From contig JBGCDS010000027.1 of the NCBI GenBank assembly GCA_045105615.1, forward strand, positions 15,806 to 79,805: 64,000 nt of DNA, in the 5' to 3' direction. Position numbers and translations under genes: made by a program. Shown here one piece after another: positions 9,314 to 18,396 of this stretch. The DNA comes from UBA1858 sp045105615. Lineage in GTDB: Bacteria > Pseudomonadota > Gammaproteobacteria > UBA4575. The notes under the pieces are model-generated. The model saw only the letters and a program-made list of their open reading frames with translations, was not told the origin of the DNA and did not search any database. Each line of letters starts with the position of its first letter. Position 1 is the first letter of the stretch.

Positions 9314-9410
9314 AGTTTTACTCCCTGTCGGAGATAGCAAATAAACTTTACTAGTAGGTTACACTTGCTCTAATTATTAACAAAAAAACAACCACTAATT
9401 ATTAATAGCC

Positions 9411-9653
9411 ATGGAAACATCAGAAATAAAAAAGTTGATTGAAGAGGGCATTACCAACGCAGAAGCTATTGTGACAGGTGATGGTGGCAAATATGAAGCA
9501 ACAGTTATCAGCCCTGTATTCGAAGGCTTAAGCATGCTCAAAGAACATCAATTGGTCTACAAGACAGTTAATGCTCAGATTGCTAGCGGTGAGCTACATG
9601 CATTAACAATTAAAGCGTATACCCCAGAAGAATGGGAACAGAATAAATCTTAA
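9411..9653 (+). CDS. ibaG: BolA-family protein, IbaG-like
   Basis: 80 aa. The sequence METSEIKKLIEEGITNAEA, then VTGDGGKYEATVISPVFEG and LHALTIKAYTPEEW at the C-terminus, is the BolA fold in the acid-stress IbaG/YrbA variant, which interacts with monothiol glutaredoxins and takes part in Fe-S/iron handling. In many gammaproteobacteria ibaG lies by murA and the mla genes; here it stands alone after rnd, with a strong terminator directly behind it. The IbaG subtype is favoured by the short length and charged N-terminus but is not proven. Confidence 0.88.
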   Translation: METSEIKKLIEEGITNAEAIVTGDGGKYEATVISPVFEGLSMLKEHQLVYKTVNAQIASGELHALTIKAYTPEEWEQNKS

Positions 9654-9658
9654 AAAAT

Positions 9659-9692
9659 AAACGCACTTAGCAGAATACTGCTAAGTGCGTTT
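9659..9692. terminator. Bidirectional intrinsic terminator between ibaG and the cytochrome gene
   Basis: Perfect 15-bp stem: AAACGCACTTAGCAG at 9659-9673, loop AATA, and its complement at 9678-9692. A-rich and T-rich flanks occur on both sides, so it can end both the plus-strand ibaG transcript and the minus-strand cytochrome operon. Confidence 0.85.
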
Positions 9693-9696
9693 AGCT

Positions 9697-10029
9697 TTAC
9701 TTACTAGGAAGTTCTAGGGTTTCTAGACCATCTAAGCTAGCATAATATGCGGCTAAATCTTTCATATCCTGCTCATTAAGTGCAGCAACAATACCGCTCA
9801 TAATCGGATTATTTCGCGATCCAGACTTATAGCTTTCTAATGCGACGTATAGGTAATCTTCGTATTGACCAGCAATATTCGGGAATGTTGCCACTGCACT
9901 CATTCCAGATTCTCCATGACAAGCTACGCATGTCTGTGACTTCTCTTTTCCTGCCGCAACGTTACCACCGGCAATGGCACTGGCTGCAAAGACAACTTGT
10001 ACCAGTAAAATAAGCATCAAGCGTTTCAT
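9697..10029 (-). CDS. Small class I cytochrome c (c4/c5-like, periplasmic)
   Basis: 110 aa with a signal peptide cleaved near AIAGGNVAAG. One haem site, CVACHG, lies near residue 35, with the likely Met axial ligand in NNPIMSGI near residue 76. The mature domain resembles half of a cytochrome c4. It is the second gene of a pair of single-haem cytochromes (41 nt after the first), so the two may act together like the two domains of c4 and pass electrons to a terminal oxidase. The downstream terminator ends the unit. Confidence 0.88.
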   Translation of the reverse strand: MKRLMLILLVQVVFAASAIAGGNVAAGKEKSQTCVACHGESGMSAVATFPNIAGQYEDYLYVALESYKSGSRNNPIMSGIVAALNEQDMKDLAAYYASLDGLETLELPSK

Positions 10030-10069
10030 CTAATTTCCTTTTAATTCTATATATAACTATTAGTGGTTA

Positions 10070-10387
10070 TTATTTGAGCGACGCTAAATAAGCCGCGATA
10101 TCTTCGATATCTTGGTCACTTAAGTTAGCTGCTTGAGCTCGCATAGTAAGATGTGAGCGCTCCCCTGAACGGTAACCTTTAAGTGCTGCTGCTAAATAAT
10201 CAGCATGCTGACCACCTAACTTTGGCACCTTATAACTAGGGTAAACGTTGTCATAACTAGCTACACCATGGCAACCAAGGCAAGTTTCGCCTCGAATTTC
10301 TCCACGTGCTGCATCGCCTGCAGCAAATGTGTGAGAACTGATTACCAATAAGCTGAATAAAGTAATTCGTCGTACATGTGAAATCAT
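10070..10387 (-). CDS. Small class I cytochrome c (periplasmic)
   Basis: 105 aa with a signal peptide (LFSLLVISSHTFAAG). One haem motif CLGCHG lies near residue 37 and a candidate Met ligand in SHLTMRAQAANLSD. It has the same fold and spacing as the following cytochrome but only moderate identity (both share GxxADYLAAALKGYRSG-like helices). It is first gene of the two-cytochrome operon. A split cytochrome c4 was considered, but each gene has its own signal peptide and stop. Confidence 0.87.
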   Translation of the reverse strand: MISHVRRITLFSLLVISSHTFAAGDAARGEIRGETCLGCHGVASYDNVYPSYKVPKLGGQHADYLAAALKGYRSGERSHLTMRAQAANLSDQDIEDIAAYLASLK

Positions 10388-10550
10388 TAGTGATCTTTCC
10401 TATTTGAATATCCATACAATGGTGCCCACCGGGCGGGCGCTAGTATACATTAAATGAGCAAAATCGTATGCCACTTCAATACTTTTCGCTACACTATTTG
10501 ATATCGGTCAAGTTGACGATTACTAACTATATGACCGACCAAGCGTAGAA

Positions 10551-11030
10551 ATGCATAGTTTAAAAAACATCCAAACAACCGCTTTACGTCCACTTTTTGA
10601 CCGTTACCAGTTAAACCTGGAAGAAGTGGGTATAAGTGATGATATTCCCTATAGCTTTTGGGGTGCGCCTGAGGCTGGGCGATCCAAATCCACACTCTAT
10701 GCGAGAGAAGATACTCCCATCCATTCACTACTCCATGAAGCCTGCCATTTTATCTGTATGCCGGCCAAGCAACGTATTAACGATTCACATGATGCCGGTG
10801 GATCAGCGTTGATCGAAAATGCCTGTTGTTTTCTGCAACTCGTATTATCGGACCATATCCCCAATTTCAACCAAGCCATCCACATGCATGATATGAATAC
10901 CTGGGGCTACAACTTTCGTCTCGGATCCGTGGCACGCTGGTTCTACGCGGACAGTGATGATGCCAGCCAATGGCTAATCTCCCATAAAATCATTAATAAT
11001 CAATTCCAACCTACCTGGCAACTGCGCTAA
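10551..11030 (+). CDS. Uncharacterised protein with an HExxH zincin-like motif
   Basis: 159 aa, no signal peptide. The only recognisable feature is SLLHEACHFICM, an HExxH motif at residues 62-66 (His62, Glu63, His66), followed by AGGSALIENACCFLQ, which could supply a further acidic ligand. This suggests a small soluble metal-binding, possibly proteolytic, protein. I cannot name the family. It is single gene in front of the O-acetylhomoserine sulfhydrylase gene, about 100 nt apart. The start ATG has only a weak ribosome binding site. Confidence 0.7.
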   Translation: MHSLKNIQTTALRPLFDRYQLNLEEVGISDDIPYSFWGAPEAGRSKSTLYAREDTPIHSLLHEACHFICMPAKQRINDSHDAGGSALIENACCFLQLVLSDHIPNFNQAIHMHDMNTWGYNFRLGSVARWFYADSDDASQWLISHKIINNQFQPTWQLR

Positions 11031-11130
11031 TAAGCGTGAATTGCTCACCCGACAACAACAAAGGCTGCTAAAATTTAGCGAGTTACAGAGCAAGATACTT
11101 AATACTTATTTTTACATCACCAATATACTT

Positions 11131-12405
11131 ATGAAAATTGAAACAATTGCTATTCATGGCGGCTACTCACCGGAACCTACGACTAAAGCAGTCGCAGTAC
11201 CAATATATCAAACCACCTCATATTCGTTTGATGACACTCAACACGGCGCCGATCTCTTTGACCTAAAAGTCGAAGGTAATATATACACACGCATTATGAA
11301 TCCAACCTCTTCAGTATTGGAGAAACGCGTGACAGAAATGGAAGGTGGCGTTGGCGCATTAGCCTTAGCCTCTGGCATGTCTGCGATCACCTATGCCATT
11401 TTTGCCATTGCTCAACAGGGCGACAACATTGTCTCGGCCTCATCACTTTACGGTGGCACTTATAATTTATTCGCACATACACTGCCGCGCTTAGGTATAG
11501 AAGTACGCTTTGCCGATCAACATGATGTTGCAGGCATGGAAGCACTTATCGATGACAATACCAAAGCCGTGTTTGCCGAAACAATTGGAAATCCTGCAGG
11601 AAATGTTTTAGATATTAATGCAGTTGCAAAAATGGCACATAGCAATGGCGTCCCATTGATTGTAGACAACACCGTACCTTCGCCATATTTATGCCGTCCA
11701 TTTGAACATGGTGCAGACATTGTTGTGCACGCATTAACAAAATACATGGGTGGACATGGCACCACTATTGGCGGTGTGGTTGTTGATTCAGGAAAATTCC
11801 CCTGGGCAAAACACGCGAAACGTTTCCCCATGCTGAATGAACCCGATCCTTCTTATCATGGTGTGGTGTATACCGAAGCGATGGGTGACGCTGCGTATAT
11901 TGGGCGCGTTCGCGTTGTTCCACTACGCAACATGGGAGCCGCGATCTCCCCATTTAATAGTTTTCAAATCCTACAAGGCATCGAAACGCTTGCTGTTCGT
12001 ATGGATAGACACTGCGAAAACGCCATCACGGTCGCCAAATATTTACAAGATCACGAACAAGTAAGTTGGGTACGCTACGCCGGCCTAGAAAATCATTTAG
12101 ACAAGCCATTAGCTGACAAATATATGGGTGGACGCGCTTCGGCAATATTAAGCTTTGGTATTAAAGGTGGCGCAGAAGCTGGGGCAAAATTCATCGATGC
12201 ACTCAATTTGATTGTACGACTGGTTAATATCGGCGATGCAAAATCATTAGCCTGCCACCCCGCGAGCACAACGCACAGACAGCTGTCTCCAGAAGAAATG
12301 AAAGCTGCCGGGGTTAGTGAAGACTTAATTCGTTTGTCCATTGGCATAGAACATATCGACGACATCATGGCTGATTTAACGCAAGCACTAGAAAAAGCTA
12401 AGTAG
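11131..12405 (+). CDS. metY: O-acetylhomoserine sulfhydrylase (PLP-dependent, Cys/Met metabolism)
   Basis: 424 aa from the ATG at 11131, chosen because MKIETIAIHGGYSPEPTTKAV is the normal N-terminus of the family; the open frame extends 90 nt further upstream without a better start. Motifs: PIYQTTSY, the substrate loop YTRIMNPTSSVLEKRV, SGMSAITYAI, and the PLP-binding Lys204 in VVHALTKYMGGHG. It likely condenses O-acetylhomoserine with sulfide to homocysteine, which would assimilate sulfide directly into methionine synthesis. Long family members such as this one usually have this activity rather than cystathionine gamma-synthase activity. Confidence 0.92.
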   Translation: MKIETIAIHGGYSPEPTTKAVAVPIYQTTSYSFDDTQHGADLFDLKVEGNIYTRIMNPTSSVLEKRVTEMEGGVGALALASGMSAITYAIFAIAQQGDNIVSASSLYGGTYNLFAHTLPRLGIEVRFADQHDVAGMEALIDDNTKAVFAETIGNPAGNVLDINAVAKMAHSNGVPLIVDNTVPSPYLCRPFEHGADIVVHALTKYMGGHGTTIGGVVVDSGKFPWAKHAKRFPMLNEPDPSYHGVVYTEAMGDAAYIGRVRVVPLRNMGAAISPFNSFQILQGIETLAVRMDRHCENAITVAKYLQDHEQVSWVRYAGLENHLDKPLADKYMGGRASAILSFGIKGGAEAGAKFIDALNLIVRLVNIGDAKSLACHPASTTHRQLSPEEMKAAGVSEDLIRLSIGIEHIDDIMADLTQALEKAK

Positions 12406-12433
12406 CCTGACACATTGCCAGTGAAGAAAAATA

Positions 12434-13399
12434 ATGCAGCCCTATATTGGAAAAGGAATATTCCGTAATGGTCATACGAATAGCATCTTAGCGGGCTCAC
12501 CTGCTCGCAAGCTGATAGCGATGCGCAAAAGCAAAGATTTTCGTAATCATGCTACGCAACAAATCATTCCCTCGGGGCATGGTATTCGTTTATCAGCCCA
12601 GTACAATCAACAGAATCAAACTGATGCACCGGTTGTCGTTCTATTACATGGATGGCTAGGCTGCTCAGATTCTCTTTATCTTATCACCCTAGGCGATTTT
12701 TTATTCAAACAGGGCTTTACCGTGGTGCGTTTGAATTTGCGTGACCACGGTAATTCACAGCATCTTAATGAAGAAATATTTCACTCCTGCCGCATACAGG
12801 AAGTAATTAATGCATGCATTCATATACAACATAAATTCAAACAAGATATTTCATTAATAGGCTTTTCACTCGGCGCTAATTTTGCGTTGCGTGTTAATGC
12901 TTTCACTACCAAACAACAACTGAGCTTAAATAGCACGATTGCATTTTGCCCTGTGATTGATCCAAGTCATACCTTACATGCGTTAGAAAAGTCTTTGATG
13001 GTATATAGAAATTATTTCATGCGGCGCTGGAAAAGTTCTTTCTATCAAAAAGCCGACGCTTTTCCACAGCTATTTTCAAAACAAACATTTGATAAATGCA
13101 AAAACTTAACTCAGGCGACCGAAAACCTTGCTACTCAATACGCCGGGTTTAAAGATTTAGACTCATATTTAAATGGCTACTCAATCGCAGGTGATAGACT
13201 AAGCACATTACAATCAGCAGCACAGATTGTTCTCGCTAAAGATGACCCCATCATCCCCTGGAAAGATCAATCCAAGCTAGGAAAAAACAAATTTACAAAT
13301 ATTCTTACCACAGAACATGGTGGACACTGCGGTTTCTTGGAACCTGACCTCTCCTGCCCATGGATAGACCAATTCTCACTAGCACAATTAAGTTCATAG
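12434..13399 (+). CDS. YheT-like alpha/beta hydrolase
   Basis: 321 aa. Features are the opening region FRNGHTNSILA, oxyanion motif VVLLHGWLG near residue 70, RLNLRDHGNS near 100, and nucleophile elbow GFSLGAN with Ser145. The C-terminal KDDPIIPW and TEHGGHCGF segments supply the catalytic Asp and His. This is the arrangement of the YheT/UPF0017 (AB-hydrolase 4) group, whose substrates are mostly unknown lipids or esters. It follows metY by 28 nt on the same strand, so co-transcription is possible but functional linkage is not obvious. Confidence 0.82.
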   Translation: MQPYIGKGIFRNGHTNSILAGSPARKLIAMRKSKDFRNHATQQIIPSGHGIRLSAQYNQQNQTDAPVVVLLHGWLGCSDSLYLITLGDFLFKQGFTVVRLNLRDHGNSQHLNEEIFHSCRIQEVINACIHIQHKFKQDISLIGFSLGANFALRVNAFTTKQQLSLNSTIAFCPVIDPSHTLHALEKSLMVYRNYFMRRWKSSFYQKADAFPQLFSKQTFDKCKNLTQATENLATQYAGFKDLDSYLNGYSIAGDRLSTLQSAAQIVLAKDDPIIPWKDQSKLGKNKFTNILTTEHGGHCGFLEPDLSCPWIDQFSLAQLSS

Positions 13400-13492
13400 C
13401 ACGATTGAGTACATCTGGTGAACTTGATCGGATGGTTGGCACAATCCAAATACGACTTAAGATACAAAGTCACTCTAGCAAAACCAACGTCT

Positions 13493-14098
13493 TCATAAAA
13501 ATCGATACTTCCCAGTACTAAGAAATGCTATTTCTGCATCTGTGTTTTTACGGCCCAGTATTTGATTTAATTCTGGAAAGCGACCAAACAGTGAAATCAC
13601 ATAGTGATGACTCTGAGCAAAACTAAGTGATTTTGAGAATACCTGTTTCAACTCAGCAGGAACATCATCACGAAGTTCAGCAAACATTGACACTGCAAAT
13701 TCCTGGGTAGCAATATCTTCAGCATGCATTAACGGCATATAAAAGAATTTTCGCTGGATGAAATATAACGATTTATCGAGTTGATCATCTATTCCCTGCT
13801 TAACAAGCTCTACAGTTTTCTTGTCTTGGGCATATGCTTGCGCACTATTTCTATGAATATGACGAGAAAATTGATCTAGCAATATAATTAGCGCTAATAA
13901 TGTTCTAGGCGACTGACGCCAGGCATCTAATTGACCATCACAGGCTTGATTATAAATAGGCAGGAAATTTTCACGAATCTCATCATCATAATCAGCACCA
14001 TTAACAAACCACATTGCTGATTTATCCTGCGCTAGATCTGTTGTGCTGTTTAATGCACCAAACCAAAAATCTAATATTTTTTCAGCGTCTAGAGACAA
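13493..14098 (-). CDS. DUF924 family protein
   Basis: 201 aa, all-helical, with the family signature: N-terminal EKILDFWFGAL, the long ALIILLDQFSRHIHRNSAQAYAQD stretch (family motif LDQFxRxxxR) and RKFFYMPLMHAED. The function of DUF924 is unknown; a TPR-like fold is reported for relatives. It starts only 4 nt after the slt stop on the same strand, so it is probably translated from the slt transcript. Confidence 0.85.
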   Translation of the reverse strand: MSLDAEKILDFWFGALNSTTDLAQDKSAMWFVNGADYDDEIRENFLPIYNQACDGQLDAWRQSPRTLLALIILLDQFSRHIHRNSAQAYAQDKKTVELVKQGIDDQLDKSLYFIQRKFFYMPLMHAEDIATQEFAVSMFAELRDDVPAELKQVFSKSLSFAQSHHYVISLFGRFPELNQILGRKNTDAEIAFLSTGKYRFL

Positions 14099-14102
14099 GT
14101 GT

Positions 14103-16052
14103 TTATTTTGCAGGAACAGGGGGCATTCGTGATTGCAAACGCGTCGTTTTGTGTGCCATCTTCCATTCGTAGACCGTCGAATAAGCCATCACACGGCGTA
14201 CATACTTACGTGTTTCATCATAAGGGATAGTATCCACCCAAACATCAGCAGACATTTTCTCGTTTGGCGGTAGCCAGCGTTTCACTCGGTGAGGGCCAGC
14301 ATTATATGAAGCTGTTGCTAACACCTGTTGATTGTCATACCTATCTAACATTGAGCGAAGATACTTACTACCTAACTGCACATTAACTTTAGGCTGAAGT
14401 AAAGCCGTACGATTTGGAGATTTAATCTTCAATGATTTAGCAACATCTTTAGCCGTTGCTGGCATTAGTTGCATCAATCCTCTCGCACCAGCATGGGATT
14501 TAGCAATACTATTCATAGCACTTTCTTGACGCATCACACCGTAAACATATTCAGGCGTCAACGAGAATCTTCTAGCATTTTTACTCACAATATCATCATA
14601 GGGTTGAGGAAAACGCAGTTGCAAATCATCATAGTGCTTCCCCCTCGCAACAGTAAAGATAGCGGTATGATACCAATCCCATTGATGCGCAATATATGCA
14701 GCTATCTGTAACTTCTTAGCATCAAAGCCAGCGGTGAGATATTTCCATTCATTGTAAGCATGCGATGTTTGCCCAGCCTCTAATAATTCACGCGCACGAA
14801 TAAGCGGTGGATATTCCAATACTCTACCAATTTCAAAATCAGTAAACTGTAAAGGCTGATCATTCATTTCGTAAGGTTGTTGAACACGATCTGCAGCTAA
14901 GAAACCATAGTAGTCTCGTTCCCGTGCAATTTTCTGATAAATGTATTTTGCATCTGTATGCACACCCATTTCTTCAAGAGCACGTGCGCGCCAATATTTC
15001 CATTCCAGCTCTTCTTTGGTTTCCACATCCATCAATACAATACTTCTTAACACAGCTGGCCAATCATTAGCACGCATCGCGGCACGAGCTCGCCACTGTT
15101 GTACGTCCGCATCTTCAATATCAGCCGGCAGTTGACTCATCAGGTCCGCCGCCAGCGAGTGATGCCTAAGCGAAGCTGTTAAGGCAATATCTGCTTGAGT
15201 TTGGACAAGCTGCTGTTCGCTGAACTGGTATTTACTGCTGAGTTGCTGCCATGCTTTAGCGGCCGCAGTAACATCTTTACGCGCCCAACGCCGTGCACCA
15301 TAAGCAATTACTTTTCTCGCTAACGGATGATCTTGTTTTAGATCTGGGTCAGTTAATATTTTTTTAGGATCTCTATGTACGCTGTTTAATAATGCAAACC
15401 AATGAACTTGCTTGGTAGATAACTTACCAGCCAGGTATTTTGCTAACTTAATGTCACGCTTCGCCATTGCCAGATCAATACGTTGCCAAATAAGCTCATC
15501 ATCCATATAGCCTTGCTTTTCTAGCCAAGCAAATAGAGGATCACATTGATTAGGTTGAGAACTACCCACCAACCAAAATGCTTTAATTTCTTTAATCGCT
15601 TCCGGCGTGTTCCCAGCTTTCATTCGCGCCTGCAAGTCAAAACAATTATGCGCAACTTTATTACCCACCTCATAATATTGCTGGAACTTGCTATGTTGCC
15701 CACGCTTCATTAACTCATTTAACCAGGCCTGCCTAATTCTGCGCGCAGCAGGAATATAGGAATAATTGTCTAGGAAAGCACGTATATCTTTTTCTGGCGC
15801 ACTAGACATTCTACGGCGCAACTCTTCATACCTTAGATAAGGGTATAGGGGGTAATCTTTTAACTGTGATGCTAGATATTCAAAATCTTTCAAGTCACCC
15901 ACCGCTAATTCATGACGCGCCTGGGTATATAGCTCACGCTGTTTAGACAACCCCGCCGCATCGGCGTTATTCGCGATAAGCGCTAATGCTGTGAAGGTAA
16001 GTATGACGCTAGCAACGCTGAACGCTGACCAATTCATGAATGATGATTTCAT
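14103..16052 (-). CDS. slt: Soluble lytic murein transglycosylase Slt
   Basis: 649 aa with a signal peptide (VASVILTFTALALIANNADA). A large superhelical U-domain of helical repeats (about 30-450) is followed by a linker and a C-terminal goose-lysozyme-like catalytic domain. Catalytic Glu510 lies in MRQESAMNSIAKS, followed by GARGLMQLMPATA and ATASYNAGPHRVKRW. It cleaves the MurNAc-GlcNAc bond to give 1,6-anhydro-muropeptides in the periplasm. Length agrees with E. coli Slt70. DUF924 is directly downstream. Confidence 0.95.
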   Translation of the reverse strand: MKSSFMNWSAFSVASVILTFTALALIANNADAAGLSKQRELYTQARHELAVGDLKDFEYLASQLKDYPLYPYLRYEELRRRMSSAPEKDIRAFLDNYSYIPAARRIRQAWLNELMKRGQHSKFQQYYEVGNKVAHNCFDLQARMKAGNTPEAIKEIKAFWLVGSSQPNQCDPLFAWLEKQGYMDDELIWQRIDLAMAKRDIKLAKYLAGKLSTKQVHWFALLNSVHRDPKKILTDPDLKQDHPLARKVIAYGARRWARKDVTAAAKAWQQLSSKYQFSEQQLVQTQADIALTASLRHHSLAADLMSQLPADIEDADVQQWRARAAMRANDWPAVLRSIVLMDVETKEELEWKYWRARALEEMGVHTDAKYIYQKIARERDYYGFLAADRVQQPYEMNDQPLQFTDFEIGRVLEYPPLIRARELLEAGQTSHAYNEWKYLTAGFDAKKLQIAAYIAHQWDWYHTAIFTVARGKHYDDLQLRFPQPYDDIVSKNARRFSLTPEYVYGVMRQESAMNSIAKSHAGARGLMQLMPATAKDVAKSLKIKSPNRTALLQPKVNVQLGSKYLRSMLDRYDNQQVLATASYNAGPHRVKRWLPPNEKMSADVWVDTIPYDETRKYVRRVMAYSTVYEWKMAHKTTRLQSRMPPVPAK

Positions 16053-16211
16053 CTAGTTATTACAGTTAAGCTACGTTATACGCCCTTGTTTAGTTAAAAA
16101 TTGCGCAGTCCTTCAAACAATTGCCGGAAGCTGCCCCTTACACTATGAACCAGATAAATGAATTAGTGAATCACTCCACAAATATAATTAAGCTTAAAGA
16201 GAACATTTTAA

Positions 16212-16511
16212 ATGGATACAGAGATGCTAACAATAAATACTGACATCATTAGGATGGATACTGGCATGCAATTAATAGATAATGAACCGATTGATCAGAT
16301 TGAAAATGATAGCAAAACAGCAGGAAGAGGAATCAGCGAAATGAATAACCCTTATATAGGTAAAGAACGACGCCTAGCTGAACGACGCATTGAAGCCAGT
16401 GAACGCCGCGAATTAGTTCGTTATGAAATAAATAAAGCACCGCGAAGAACTGGACAGGACCGTCGCAAGATTAACGGTTGGGCAGAATTCTCAGAATACA
16501 AGCTTATGTAA
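16212..16511 (+). CDS. Small Arg/Glu-rich protein of unknown function
   Basis: 99 aa, no signal or membrane helix. The second half is a charged tract with repeated RR pairs: ERRLAERRIEASERRELVRYE, then RRTGQDRRKINGW. ERR/DRR repeats of this kind occur as C-terminal tails of many gammaproteobacterial regulatory proteins, but here the tail is most of the protein. It might bind nucleic acid or be a short adaptor; nothing in the sequence decides. It is isolated between divergent slt and the convergent methyltransferase-like gene. Confidence 0.55.
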   Translation: MDTEMLTINTDIIRMDTGMQLIDNEPIDQIENDSKTAGRGISEMNNPYIGKERRLAERRIEASERRELVRYEINKAPRRTGQDRRKINGWAEFSEYKLM

Positions 16512-16535
16512 TAGCACAGAGTCCAGCCTATCCAG

Positions 16536-17744
16536 CTATATCTTATGTACGACTCTATAAACATTCTTTTTAGAGTGTTTTTCCTGACGTAAATTTTCTT
16601 CTACAGCCAACGAATATTGGCTGATCTCTACCGCCGATTCAATACTTCGCGCGGCGATAGCAGAGTGATAAAACACTTCTCCAATGTCAGCTACCATGGC
16701 ATCTAAGTCAGCTATATCTGCATGATTTTCTGTCATATCCTCATGCACAATTAATACACTCCTATCATCAAGATGAGACCAGGCATTCTGCAGTAACTGC
16801 TTGTATTGCTCAGCACTTATTTTTGAGTACAGACCACTCACTACCACCACATTATGAGCCCCTTCAAAGGCAACTTCACTAATATTGGCATAGCTCATTT
16901 GATGCAGATCTTGAGTATGTGCAGAAAAATAACGAGAAATACTATTGGCTAAATCATTATCAACTTCACCAATATGCCAACTATGTGCATTCTGCACATT
17001 AACCAGGGAAGACAAAATCACATCGTTAGATAGCATTCCATAATCAGCACCCACATGTAGCATAGAGCATGACTGTTTCTTACCTAGGTATTGGCTAATA
17101 ATTCTTTCCGTGACCGCACTGGCTGCATATTCATTCCAAATTGTTTTACATAGAGGAATAAAAGCTTGCTTGATATGCGTATTAATATCGCCACCAAACT
17201 TACCTGATTGCAGACTTGCTAACAAAAGATTGCTGCGCTCTTTAAAGAACCATTCAATACTACTTGGCATAGGTGTAGGCCATTTTCTGCCTACTCGAAT
17301 AGACATGACACCATCATTTTCAGCGGTGATATTACTAAATCCAGTCCACCGTTCACGACTCAAGAATATATTCTCAAGAAAACTACGTGACCAGAAATCT
17401 TTCTCAGCTGCCTGCCCCTCAGGATAAACCGGCACAATAATTGAGCCACCTGGTTTCAAGTGTTTCAACAGCTCTAAAATAAAAGAAGTACCCCAATGAT
17501 TGGCAAACAAAGACACACTGATACCAATATAAATTCTGTCTAATGCATCTGGTAGTAGAGGATAGAAAAAATTACCCACCCTGCTATCTGAAAAATCCAT
17601 CTCAATATGCTCGCTAAATGGAGTCATACTGTAGATCGACTGATCGGGGCGTACTTGATTATTTTTATCGCGCTCACCTGAAAAATAATATTCGAGATCT
17701 TCTTCTATATATTCTTCACCGAGATGTAAAACCACCTGACTCAT
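16536..17744 (-). CDS. Uncharacterised protein with two methyltransferase-like regions
   Basis: 402 aa. Two parts look like Rossmann methyltransferase pieces. The N-terminal half has VGNFFYPLLPDALDRIYIG followed by LKPGGSIIVPVYPEG, like the end of a class I SAM methyltransferase core. The C-terminal half has CSMLHVGADYGMLSND near residue 235, like SAM motif I, then LIVHEDMTEN. Neither half has a complete recognisable motif set, so it may be a degenerate tandem methyltransferase or a binding protein. It stands alone on the minus strand. Confidence 0.6.
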   Translation of the reverse strand: MSQVVLHLGEEYIEEDLEYYFSGERDKNNQVRPDQSIYSMTPFSEHIEMDFSDSRVGNFFYPLLPDALDRIYIGISVSLFANHWGTSFILELLKHLKPGGSIIVPVYPEGQAAEKDFWSRSFLENIFLSRERWTGFSNITAENDGVMSIRVGRKWPTPMPSSIEWFFKERSNLLLASLQSGKFGGDINTHIKQAFIPLCKTIWNEYAASAVTERIISQYLGKKQSCSMLHVGADYGMLSNDVILSSLVNVQNAHSWHIGEVDNDLANSISRYFSAHTQDLHQMSYANISEVAFEGAHNVVVVSGLYSKISAEQYKQLLQNAWSHLDDRSVLIVHEDMTENHADIADLDAMVADIGEVFYHSAIAARSIESAVEISQYSLAVEENLRQEKHSKKNVYRVVHKI

Positions 17745-17858
17745 GCAGCGTATCCTGAATTATTTAATTGTATATATGCAAGGCGATGTACATTAGCAAA
17801 AACGCTGGGCGAACTAAACCCGCTAGCAGAAGATGTTTGACAATATTACTAGCTAATC

Positions 17859-18374
17859 TTAGCGTGATGCTGAAAAAGCGGCACTAGAGCGATTCACTTT
17901 AGCTTTTTGAGAAATCCCAGAACGAGGCTTTTCTAAATGCGTCTTTTGATGAGTTTGCTTTGGATAATTGCGCTTATATTTATTATTGTAATGGTGCGAT
18001 TTATAACGCGGATAATATGCAGGCACATAGTAACGTCGCTCCGGCTCATTAGCCTGCAGATAAACAGTTTCAGGGGCCTGCCTGCTCGCTGATCTTGCTG
18101 CAGCAGCTTGTTGTTTTTCAGCCTGCTGTTGAGTCCGGCGTTCTTGTAATCGCTTTAATTGGTTTTGAATTGAATAGTAATCATCTTGCGTATTAGGCAC
18201 TTGATAATCATCCGTAAATTCAAATGCAACATGATCAATATCCTGGCTAGGCAGCGCTCCCCCATAGTGCGTCACACCATGAGCGTCAACCCACTTGTAA
18301 AGCTGCTGCGCCTGCGCCTCAAATGTATATACACTCATCACTAATGACAGAACAACTATAATATTTAGTCTCAT
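17859..18374 (-). CDS. Exported DUF4124-domain protein
   Basis: 171 aa from the ATG at 18374, chosen because it gives a clean signal peptide (LNIIVVLSLVMSVYTFEAQAQ) and has GAGAG upstream; the frame is open 10 codons further. Directly after the cleavage site comes QLYKWVDAHGVTHYGGALP, the DUF4124 signature. The middle is a Gln/Ala-rich coiled region and the C-terminus is strongly basic with many Tyr, His and Lys residues. Likely periplasmic or envelope-associated; function unknown. It follows greB by 22 nt. Confidence 0.78.
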   Translation of the reverse strand: MRLNIIVVLSLVMSVYTFEAQAQQLYKWVDAHGVTHYGGALPSQDIDHVAFEFTDDYQVPNTQDDYYSIQNQLKRLQERRTQQQAEKQQAAAARSASRQAPETVYLQANEPERRYYVPAYYPRYKSHHYNNKYKRNYPKQTHQKTHLEKPRSGISQKAKVNRSSAAFSASR

Positions 18375-18396
18375 AATCAACACTCTCTGCAAGGCT

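Noticed and set aside
9697..10387. A single dihaem cytochrome c4 broken by frameshift
   Set aside because: Each reading frame has its own signal peptide, start and stop with a 40-nt gap, so they are separate genes.
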